Assembly: GCA_008501545.1 (NCBI GenBank)
Contig: QQUM01000022.1
Span: 1 to 8,381, forward strand
Source of the DNA: Calditrichota bacterium
GTDB lineage: Bacteria > Zhuqueibacterota > Zhuqueibacteria > Zhuqueibacterales > Geothermadaptataceae
Direction: 5' to 3'
DNA length: 8,381 nucleotides
Positions 1-5,389 of this stretch are shown in pieces. A model generated the notes under the pieces. The model was not told where the DNA came from. It ran no database searches and saw nothing but the letters and a program-made list of their open reading frames with translations. The first letter of the stretch is position 1; the number at the start of each line of letters is the position of its first letter. Made by a program: the position numbers and the translations under genes.

Positions 1-706
1 CCGGGAAACCGAAGGCCCGGCGACCATCAACCGGGAATGGGGACGGCGGCTGATCAGGGTGCAATGCAATGTCCGCGACCGCGATGTGGCGTCGTTTGTC
101 GGCGAGGCACAAAAACGCATCGCGCAGGAATTGGAATTACCGCAAGGTTATGTCATCGAATGGGGTGGTCAGTTCGAACACCTGATTCGTTCGCGTGATC
201 GTTTTGCGCTGGTGATACCGATCACGCTTGCTTTTATTTTTCTGCTGCTGTATTTCAGCCTGCGCCGAATTCGCGACGTGTTGATTATTTACACCGGCAT
301 TCCTTTCGCGGCAATTGGTGGGATTTTGGCGCTCTGGCTGCGCGGTATCCCATTCAGTGTAAGCGCTGCGGTTGGATTTATTGCTTTAAGCGGTATAGCA
401 GTTTTGAATGGGCAAGTGCTCGTCTCGGCCATCCGCACGTTCTGTGATGATGGCTTGTCGATTGCTGAGTCCGTGATGTCCGCTGCGAAACAACGGTTAC
501 GCCCGGTCCTTGCCACAGCCATAACGGATGCCGCCGGTTTTATCCCCATGGCCATCTCGACGGGCGTCGGTGCCGAGGTGCAGCGACCGCTGGCAACAGT
601 CGTTATTGGTGGTGTGATTACCTCAACACTGCTGACACTTGTGGTGCTTCCAATGATTTACAGCTGGATTGCGGCAAAACGGGTACAACCTGTACAAACA
701 GATTGA
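1..706 (+). CDS. Heavy-metal-type RND efflux transporter, C-terminal part (CusA/CzcA family), partial
   Basis: This is the 3' end of an inner-membrane RND proton antiporter gene. The reading frame is open from base 2 to the TGA at 704-706, giving 234 residues of a protein that is normally about 1,000-1,050 long. The visible part starts in the last periplasmic portion (EWGRRLIRVQCNVRDRDVAS, then LPQGYVIEWGGQFEHL, both typical of CusA/CzcA). It continues through the final membrane bundle: a helix near ALVIPITLAFIFLLLYFSL, then helices around IPFAAIGGILALWL, VGFIALSGIAVLNG, the RLRPVLATAITDAAGFIPMA segment, and the closing helix VVIGGVITSTLLTLVVLPMIY. Known members pump Cu(I)/Ag(I) or divalent metals with a periplasmic adaptor and an outer-membrane channel. 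The metal-relaying methionines and the charged residues of helix 4 lie outside the window, so the substrate cannot be named. The GTG at 59 is an internal valine codon, not a start. The gene converges on the sigma-54 activator gene. Confidence 0.92.
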   Translation, partial: RETEGPATINREWGRRLIRVQCNVRDRDVASFVGEAQKRIAQELELPQGYVIEWGGQFEHLIRSRDRFALVIPITLAFIFLLLYFSLRRIRDVLIIYTGIPFAAIGGILALWLRGIPFSVSAAVGFIALSGIAVLNGQVLVSAIRTFCDDGLSIAESVMSAAKQRLRPVLATAITDAAGFIPMAISTGVGAEVQRPLATVVIGGVITSTLLTLVVLPMIYSWIAAKRVQPVQTD

Positions 707-776
707 ATTGCGATTTAAGGGATGATCTGTTTTACAATTCAGTGGGGAACCTGGTGGACAGACAGCTCAGCAGAAC
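707..776. other. Convergent intergenic gap without a visible terminator
   Basis: Seventy bases separate the stop of the RND gene from the stop of the leftward sigma-54 activator gene. I looked for a hairpin followed by a T-run on either strand and found none. The only T-run is TTTT at 730-733, without a convincing stem before it. Transcripts of the two convergent genes may therefore overlap, or they may end by a factor-dependent route. Confidence 0.4.
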
Positions 777-2720
777 TCACGGCTTCTGCTCCACCCCATA
801 TTCCCGCAATTTACGCCACAGCGTCGTCCTGCCGATAGCCAGGGCTTTGCTGGCCTCCTCGTAGTTCCAGTCGTAATGATCCAACACGCTGAGAATGTGC
901 TGTCTTTCCATATCTTTCAATGTAAGTGAGACTTCCGTTGCGGTTGGCCGGCCTGAATCCTGTTTTTGGTTTTGCAAAGCTGGTGGGAGATCAAAAATTG
1001 CGATTTTACTGCCGACAGCCAGTGCACAGGCACGCTCGACGGCATTCTCCAGTTCACGCACGTTGCCCGGCCAGGTGTATTCAATCAAAGCTTGCAGGGC
1101 TTCAGATGAAAATTCCTGAACTTCCTTTTGGAAGCTTTTGTTGATACGTTTAAGAAAATAGTTGGCGATAAGCACAACATCTTTGCCTCGTTCTCGCAAA
1201 GGCGGCAACGTTAGCTGCAGGACGTTGAGGCGATAATAGAGATCGCTGCGGAAAGTTCCTGCTTCAACGAGGTCGGATAAATTCTTATTGGTTGCCGCTA
1301 AAACCCGGACATTTGGGTGGCGTGTTTCTGTGCCGCCGACCCGTTTTGTTTCGCCCTCCTGCAGGAATCGCAGCAATTTGACTTGCAGATGGGGCTGCAA
1401 CTCGGCAATTTCATCCAGGAGAATTGTCCCACCTTCTGCGGTTTCAATGAGCCCGGCTTTGGCGTAGTCTGCACCGGTGAATGCACCTTTTTCGTGACCG
1501 AACAATTCGCTTTCCAGCAGAGCGTCCGGTATGGCACCGCAATTGACAGCAACGAACTGTCTTTCAGAGCGCGAACTGAGATTGTGCACGGCCCGGGCGA
1601 CGAGCTCTTTGCCTGTGCCGCTTTCACCATCGATAAGAATGGTGACATTCGTGCGTGCAACCCGGGAAATCAATTCGAAGATCCGCTGCATCTCACGCGA
1701 TGCACCGACCATACCGGCAAAACTGTAGCGTTTGTCCGATTCCAGCCAGCGAAAAAATTCTTTCGATTCGTGCTCAAACCAGGTTGTAATGTCTGGTAAA
1801 ACCGCATCACGGCTGTTGGTGTTGTGTTTGATCAGGTGCGTGAGTTCTGCTTTCTCGTAGCTGAAAACATTGTAGATACGCTTTACATTTTTGATTATCT
1901 TCTCATTTGTGGAATAATTGCAAATAAGCAGCCGGGCATTGTTCTGTGCTGTCATTCGGCGTGCAATGGCGGATTTCTGCAATTGAAAGTCCGAGTCCAG
2001 TTCACCGATGAGAATCATATCCGCGGTTTCGAGTTGCCCGTTAATTTTTGAGGGTGGTGTGTTGGATTGGCGGATTTTGGGGTGGACAAAGCGTGGTTTC
2101 GTGCAGTGCAACAGAAAATCTTGCGCACCGGCAGCAGACAGTTCGGTCACAACTTTTTGAAAATCCTCATGCCAGCCTATGAAATGGATACATTTGTTTT
2201 TCACCGAGCCAAATATTTTTCCTGCAAGTTCGCGCAAAACTGTTGCCGGATTCACCGCGAATTTATAATAGGAAGACTCCATACGAATTTTTTCGTGGAG
2301 CCAGATACCCTTCTGAAACAGGTAATGCAGTATCGGACCGGCAAATCCCTCTTCGATTGCCAGTTCAAAGGCATCACGAATCGGTTCAAGGAGCAATCGT
2401 CCGCTCCTGTCTTCGTGCAATCCGGCGATGTTTTTTAAGAGCTGAATTATTGCTGTTTCCGAATGCAATTCCCTGGTATTTTTCAAGCAGTGTGAGAACT
2501 GGGGCGCGATTTGCGCAATGCATTCCTGTAGTTCGGCAGTTGTAAGCGGTTTTTTGTTTTCTTCGGCTATGGTGATTATCTCACATCCGCCGGTATAGGT
2601 AAAGAAAAGCCATTCGTTGACGGCCAGTTCTGTATCGAGCTTTTTCAGGTCGGACGCAGGTAACTGTTGGAATTGGTCTTCGTTTTCATGCACAGAAAAT
2701 ATGTGGAGAGAAATTTTCAT
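777..2720 (-). CDS. Sigma-54-dependent activator with a degenerate glutamyl-tRNA reductase (HemA)-like sensor domain
   Basis: A 647-residue, three-part protein. Residues 1 to about 310 resemble glutamyl-tRNA reductase: GFAGPILHYLFQK (125-137) matches the GluTR segment ending LFQKA, RELAGKIFG (163-171) matches the LA-x-IFG segment before the nucleotide-binding fold, ADMIL (233-237) matches ADIVI, and NVFSYEKAEL (284-293) matches the NVYLYDIDDL segment. The enzyme motifs are lost. The catalytic STCNR region reads FTYTGGCEI (40-48), and the NADPH motif GAGEM reads GWHED (182-186). Residues 334-580 are a complete AAA+ sigma-54 contact domain: Walker A GESGTGKE (365-372), GAFTGA (412-417), Walker B GGTILLDE (430-437), arginine-finger region FRSDLYYRL (490-498) and WPGNVREL (550-557). 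Residues 600-645 form a Fis-type helix-turn-helix (EEASKALAIGRTTLWRKL). It should hydrolyse ATP to open sigma-54 promoters in response to a signal read by the pseudo-GluTR domain; the signal is unknown. The ATG lies 9 bases after the HemX-like stop, with AGG 12 bases upstream. The AAA+ call is very secure; the GluTR homology is by eye but extends over the whole domain. Confidence 0.93.
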   Translation of the reverse strand: MKISLHIFSVHENEDQFQQLPASDLKKLDTELAVNEWLFFTYTGGCEIITIAEENKKPLTTAELQECIAQIAPQFSHCLKNTRELHSETAIIQLLKNIAGLHEDRSGRLLLEPIRDAFELAIEEGFAGPILHYLFQKGIWLHEKIRMESSYYKFAVNPATVLRELAGKIFGSVKNKCIHFIGWHEDFQKVVTELSAAGAQDFLLHCTKPRFVHPKIRQSNTPPSKINGQLETADMILIGELDSDFQLQKSAIARRMTAQNNARLLICNYSTNEKIIKNVKRIYNVFSYEKAELTHLIKHNTNSRDAVLPDITTWFEHESKEFFRWLESDKRYSFAGMVGASREMQRIFELISRVARTNVTILIDGESGTGKELVARAVHNLSSRSERQFVAVNCGAIPDALLESELFGHEKGAFTGADYAKAGLIETAEGGTILLDEIAELQPHLQVKLLRFLQEGETKRVGGTETRHPNVRVLAATNKNLSDLVEAGTFRSDLYYRLNVLQLTLPPLRERGKDVVLIANYFLKRINKSFQKEVQEFSSEALQALIEYTWPGNVRELENAVERACALAVGSKIAIFDLPPALQNQKQDSGRPTATEVSLTLKDMERQHILSVLDHYDWNYEEASKALAIGRTTLWRKLREYGVEQKP

Positions 2721-2729
2721 AAATGCGAT

Positions 2730-3545
2730 TTACCTGAAATGATGCTGTGTTGTGAAAATGAGAGAGATCACGAGAAAGGAAAACAAAATCCATACAAAAC
2801 CAATAATTGAGATAATTGCAGCGCGGTCACCCTGCCAGCCCAACAACTTCCGGCTGATGAAATGAAAACCGTACGTCGCGATGATGATCAACACAGCAGA
2901 GAATTTCGGATCCGATAGCATGAGATTATCCCAGACGATGTTGGCGCCGTACAGGCCAAGCACAAAGCCGAGAATTGCGAAAAGTAAGCCAGCATCGACC
3001 GCGGCGTTGCTGATGCGTTCAAAAAAGTCAAGGGAAGGCAGGCGTTTGTAAAATACACCCATCGTGAGCTTTTTCAGCTCCCGGGCCAGGAGGTATTGCA
3101 GCAAGCTGGCAATAAAAGAGAGTGTGAATGCACCATAAGCCAGAAGCATGCAGAGGACATGAATTTCAAATTTATAATCAAGCAGCACAGGAGCGATTTG
3201 TGGTGATGGGGCAAATAAATAATTGGAAACGGCGAGGAGAATCAGCAAAATGGGTAGAATAAAGGTGCCCATGCTGGGTTCCTGCAAGCGTTTTTCCAGA
3301 AGCCAGTAGGTCAGTGCGGTAAAAAGCACAAACGAATTTATCGCCTCGCTTAAATTGCTCAGATAAAGTCGCTCCGCCTGGTTGATAAAAAAGATGAAAA
3401 AAGCGAGGTGCATCGCTACCGCTGTACTGAAAAGGTAGATCTTCAGTTTGTTGGCTTTTCGTTCGGCTCCAAAAAAATCGCGCCAATAAAAAATTGTTGC
3501 TGCGGCATAGGTCGCCCACATGATCCAAAGTACTGTGAGATTCAA
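2730..3545 (-). CDS. HemX/CcsA-family eight-helix membrane protein
   Basis: A polytopic inner-membrane protein of 271 residues with about eight hydrophobic helices (roughly 1-20, 34-54, 66-84, 92-110, 128-154, 184-204, 216-230, 241-263). Family marks are LYLSNLSEAI (60-69, like the P-x-T-N-x-YES segment), EIHVLCMLLAYGAFTLSF (127-144, a helix-leading His followed by the LAY core) and GWQGDRAAIISIIGF (236-250, like the GWRGRRAA-IGF end of CcsA). CcsA proteins handle heme for cytochrome c assembly through a tryptophan-rich WWD loop. Here that loop reads VWDNLMLSDPKFS (204-216), with most tryptophans missing, so HemX (which in Bacillus influences the level of the HemA enzyme) is the better comparison. 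The start is TTG at 3545-3543, supported by AGGAG five bases upstream (3555-3551). It lies 18 bases after tetR and 9 before the GluTR-like activator, suggesting translation from one message and joint function. Family confidence is good; the role in sensing is inference. Confidence 0.82.
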   Translation of the reverse strand: MNLTVLWIMWATYAAATIFYWRDFFGAERKANKLKIYLFSTAVAMHLAFFIFFINQAERLYLSNLSEAINSFVLFTALTYWLLEKRLQEPSMGTFILPILLILLAVSNYLFAPSPQIAPVLLDYKFEIHVLCMLLAYGAFTLSFIASLLQYLLARELKKLTMGVFYKRLPSLDFFERISNAAVDAGLLFAILGFVLGLYGANIVWDNLMLSDPKFSAVLIIIATYGFHFISRKLLGWQGDRAAIISIIGFVWILFSFLVISLIFTTQHHFR

Positions 3546-3550
3546 ATTAG

Positions 3551-3555
3551 CTCCT
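3551..3555 (-). promoter_or_regulatory. Shine-Dalgarno site fixing the TTG start of the HemX-like gene
   Basis: On the minus strand AGGAG is followed by CTAAT and then TTG. A strong SD at five-base spacing, next to a frame with no better-placed ATG, makes TTG the likely start. The first internal ATG (codon 9) would remove part of the first membrane helix. Confidence 0.7.
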
Positions 3556-3563
3556 GTGTGATT

Positions 3564-4187
3564 TTATCGCGATTTGTGTTTTGTGAGGCTTGTTGTAAAA
3601 ATATCCGCCAGGGTTCTTGATGCGGCGTTCATATCAACGAATGCGGGATCGAGTATGTACTGCAGCATGATGCCATCCAGACAGCCGAAAAGCAGCGAGG
3701 CCGTTGTTTGCGTGTCGATTTCGCGAAACATGCCACACCGGATCCCTTCTTCTAGAATATCCATAATTATTTGGCGATATTTTCGATAAACTTCCTTTAG
3801 ATTGAAAACATCTTCCATGGCCTCTTGTTGGTGGTTGCGAATGCCTTCTGCCCAGAAATCCATGAGAATACCACCAAAATCCCCTGCACTGAAAAAACTG
3901 TCAAACGTCGCTTTGATAATCGCAACAAGCTTCTCTTTTGGATTCATATCGCGTGCGAGAATTTTGTTGAACTCGGCTTCCATATCACCAATGAAGAAGT
4001 GGAAGGCGTTGATAAATATCTGGTCTTTGCTGCGAAAATATTCATAAATCGTCCCTTTGCCGATGCCTGCTTCAAGGGCGATATCGTTCATCTTGGCTTT
4101 TGCAAATCCTTTCCGGGCAAATACTTTCATCGCAGCTTGAAGGATAGTGCGTTTTTTTTCGGTTTTGTCGACAATTTTCGGTGACAT
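3564..4187 (-). CDS. TetR/AcrR-family transcriptional repressor
   Basis: A 207-residue one-component regulator. Residues 10-60 are the canonical TetR DNA-binding domain: helix 1 RTILQAAMKVFARKGF (13-28), then the helix-turn-helix MNDIALEAGIGKGTIYEYF (33-51) and FRSKDQIF (51-58). The rest is an all-helical dimerisation and ligand-binding region that diverges in this family, so the ligand cannot be read from it. The resemblance to regulators of efflux and lipid genes is only at family level. It is the first gene of the leftward cluster that continues with the HemX-like and GluTR-like activator genes. It faces away from the DUF2911-like gene across an AT-rich intergenic region, where it may repress its own operon and perhaps the divergent gene. 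The ATG at 4187-4185 has no strong SD. Another possible target is the RND pump, but that gene lies convergent and more than 3 kb away. Confidence 0.93.
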   Translation of the reverse strand: MSPKIVDKTEKKRTILQAAMKVFARKGFAKAKMNDIALEAGIGKGTIYEYFRSKDQIFINAFHFFIGDMEAEFNKILARDMNPKEKLVAIIKATFDSFFSAGDFGGILMDFWAEGIRNHQQEAMEDVFNLKEVYRKYRQIIMDILEEGIRCGMFREIDTQTTASLLFGCLDGIMLQYILDPAFVDMNAASRTLADIFTTSLTKHKSR

Positions 4188-4211
4188 TACAGGCTTTCAT
4201 TTATGAGAATG

Positions 4212-4240
4212 AATCATGATTTCGCCGACCTATCAGTCAA
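4212..4240 (-). promoter_or_regulatory. Candidate tetR operon promoter with an overlapping palindrome
   Basis: On the minus strand TTGACT (4240-4235) matches the -35 consensus at five of six bases. Sixteen bases later comes CATGAT (4218-4213), a moderate -10 (four of six). The perfect palindrome AATCATGATT (4212-4221) covers this -10, so a dimer bound there would block the promoter, as expected for an autoregulating TetR protein. The palindrome is short and does not extend with symmetrical flanks, so the operator assignment is tentative. Confidence 0.3.
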
Positions 4241-4323
4241 ATAAATTAAAACTAAGCTGCGAATCCAAGGGAAATTTTAATAATTTATTTCTTTGCAACA
4301 ATTATATGATTTTTCAGTTTTAA

Positions 4324-4353
4324 TTGATATTGGTTTATTTTATCCAATGTTAT
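4324..4353 (+). promoter_or_regulatory. Candidate promoter of the DUF2911-like gene
   Basis: TTGATA at 4324-4329 (five of six to the -35 consensus) and TGTTAT at 4348-4353 (four of six to the -10) are 18 bases apart. This would give a leader of about 60 bases before the ATG at 4421. AT-rich DNA yields such matches easily, hence the low confidence. Confidence 0.28.
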
Positions 4354-4406
4354 GGTTATTTAATTCAATTCTAAATTTTTCATGCTTAATCCTATTAATT
4401 ATTTTT

Positions 4407-4411
4407 GGAGG
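4407..4411 (+). promoter_or_regulatory. Shine-Dalgarno site selecting the ATG at 4421
   Basis: GGAGG lies nine bases before ATG 4421. The reading frame could be extended to an ATG at 4382, but that would put 13 residues in front of a perfect signal peptide and place the SD inside the gene. ATG 4421 is therefore the start. Confidence 0.8.
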
Positions 4412-4420
4412 ATATTTCTA

Positions 4421-5029
4421 ATGAAGAAATTCTTGGTTGCTTTGATTTTAGCTGTTTTTGCACCCGCCTTAATAGCGCAATCGAATGGAAATGGAATAAA
4501 GGTTTTTGGTGGCAAGATGAGCGAGCGCGGCGAAACCCGCATCCTGTTCTGGGATGGAAACGAAAATGCACCGGTTGGTGAATTCGTCATTGCTTACGGT
4601 CTGCCAAAATGGAAAGCCGAATATGCCGAGAGCGGTACATTTGATAAAATGACCAAAGGCCGGGTTTGGCGTTTGGGGAAAAATTTCTGGACTGTTCTTG
4701 ATACAAATTTACCCCTGCGAGTCGGTGGTGAGCAAATTGAGCCAGGCAGCTACTATCTTGGTGTCATGCGTTCAACAGATGGCAAAAAATGGGAACTTTG
4801 CTTCATTGATCCGGCATCGGCGCGGGAGAAGCGTTTGGATGCATCTCAGATCGGGATGGCCGAAATTGCTTTAAAAGCGCCGCTACGTTTCAGCGGAGAC
4901 CAACCAACGCAAGAGACACTTACCATGACGCTGGAAAAAGCAGAGAAAAAATTGAACCGGGCGACCCTGAAAATAACCTGGGGAACCTTTTTGCTGCAAA
5001 CGCCAGTGGTTGCACATTTGCCAAACTAG
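4421..5029 (+). CDS. Secreted DUF2911-like protein
   Basis: A 202-residue exported protein. Residues 1-20 (MKKFLVALILAVFAPALIAQ) form a signal peptide: two lysines, a hydrophobic core, and a likely cleavage after ALIA or Q20. No lipobox cysteine is present, so a soluble periplasmic or extracellular protein is expected. The mature part resembles DUF2911: VIAYGLPKWKAEYAESGTF (56-74), then GRVWRLGKNFWTVLDTN (80-96, like the G-x-VWRTG-A-x-x-x-T core), LRVGGEQIEPGSYYLGV (99-115, like the V-x-G-x-x-LPAGTYSLF strand pair), KKWELCFID (122-130), and a closing strand pair LTMTLEKA (167-174) and ATLKITWGTFLLQTPV (181-196). The biochemical role of this beta-rich family is unknown. The gene is monocistronic: its own SD stands before it and a strong terminator follows. 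It is divergent from tetR and may share control with it. Confidence 0.8.
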   Translation: MKKFLVALILAVFAPALIAQSNGNGIKVFGGKMSERGETRILFWDGNENAPVGEFVIAYGLPKWKAEYAESGTFDKMTKGRVWRLGKNFWTVLDTNLPLRVGGEQIEPGSYYLGVMRSTDGKKWELCFIDPASAREKRLDASQIGMAEIALKAPLRFSGDQPTQETLTMTLEKAEKKLNRATLKITWGTFLLQTPVVAHLPN

Positions 5030-5071
5030 ATTCGGCAACGAATCGGTTCGTATGTTTCTAAACATTCAAAT

Positions 5072-5105
5072 AAAGCCTGTACAGCAAGACTGTATGGGCT
5101 TTTTT
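5072..5105 (+). terminator. Intrinsic terminator after the DUF2911-like gene
   Basis: AAGCCTGTACAG (5073-5084) pairs with CTGTATGGGCTT (5090-5101) through 12 base pairs, two of them G-U wobbles in RNA, with loop CAAGA. One further A-T pair (5072 with 5102) extends the stem, and the T-run occupies 5100-5105. It lies 43 bases after the stop codon, the normal position for a rho-independent terminator, and isolates prfB from upstream transcription. Confidence 0.87.
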
Positions 5106-5292
5106 GATGATCCGTTTACGGGGATTGAATAAAATTTTACAGCTCCGGTTATTCGAGCCACATCTCTCTTACATCGAGAATTCCATAAAATTGCATTACA
5201 GAGCATTTCCTCTCAAAAACCATGTTGGATTCCTGTAAATTGTGTTCGCATTCGAAGAATATTTTCAACGCAATCAGTCAATAATTCCATAG
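5106..5292. other. Intergenic stretch upstream of prfB with no recognised feature
   Basis: Between the terminator and the prfB promoter I see no plausible reading frame, RNA gene or strong hairpin. The sequence is AT-rich without tandem repeats. A short word, AATTCCATA, occurs at 5179-5187 and again at 5283-5291, but this is too short to mean much on its own. Confidence 0.4.
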
Positions 5293-5321
5293 TTGATATT
5301 CTGCAGCAGTTCAATTATATT
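5293..5321 (+). promoter_or_regulatory. Sigma-70-type promoter of prfB
   Basis: TTGATA (5293-5298) and TATATT (5316-5321) each match the consensus hexamers at five of six positions with the optimal 17-base spacer. Transcription would start near 5328, leaving a leader of about 60 bases before the prfB start. It is the best promoter match I found in the window and sits in the right place, after a terminator and before a housekeeping gene. Confidence 0.6.
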
Positions 5322-5389
5322 CAGCCTGGCTTGCTCGAGTTCTATTAATTGATATTATTTATAAGTAAATGTTACATAAAACAAAGAAA

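Larger units (their letters stand above)
4188..4420. other. AT-rich divergent intergenic region between tetR and the DUF2911-like gene
   Basis: About 230 bases of clearly higher AT content than the flanking genes, holding the start signals for both divergent transcripts. I see candidate promoters on each strand (listed separately), a 10-base perfect palindrome AATCATGATT at 4212-4221, and the ribosome-binding site of the rightward gene. No small reading frame in it looks like a gene, and I saw no sigma-54 (GG-N10-GC) promoter. Confidence 0.6.

Noticed and set aside
751..797. Inverted repeat (GGTGGA ... TCCACC) at the convergent gene ends as a bidirectional terminator
   Set aside because: Only six bases pair cleanly, the arms are far apart and extend into the activator's coding end, and no T-run follows on either strand.
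1317..1799. A 160-codon open frame on the plus strand opposite the sigma-54 activator
   Set aside because: It lies antisense to the highly conserved AAA+ core, has no recognisable family and no ribosome-binding site; it is a shadow of the real gene, as are the other long frames opposite the activator.
777..2720. Calling the gene a functional hemA (glutamyl-tRNA reductase)
   Set aside because: The catalytic cysteine motif and the NADPH glycine motif are not preserved, and the C-terminal half is a sigma-54 AAA+ activator in place of the GluTR dimerisation domain.
3178..3528. A 116-codon minus-strand frame overlapping the HemX-like gene
   Set aside because: Same strand but a different frame from a gene with clear membrane helices and its own SD. 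The translation is not protein-like for any family I know.
4188..4420. Small RNA or short gene in the AT-rich divergent region
   Set aside because: No hairpin with a T-run and no frame with an SD apart from the DUF2911-like gene. The region is explained by divergent promoters.
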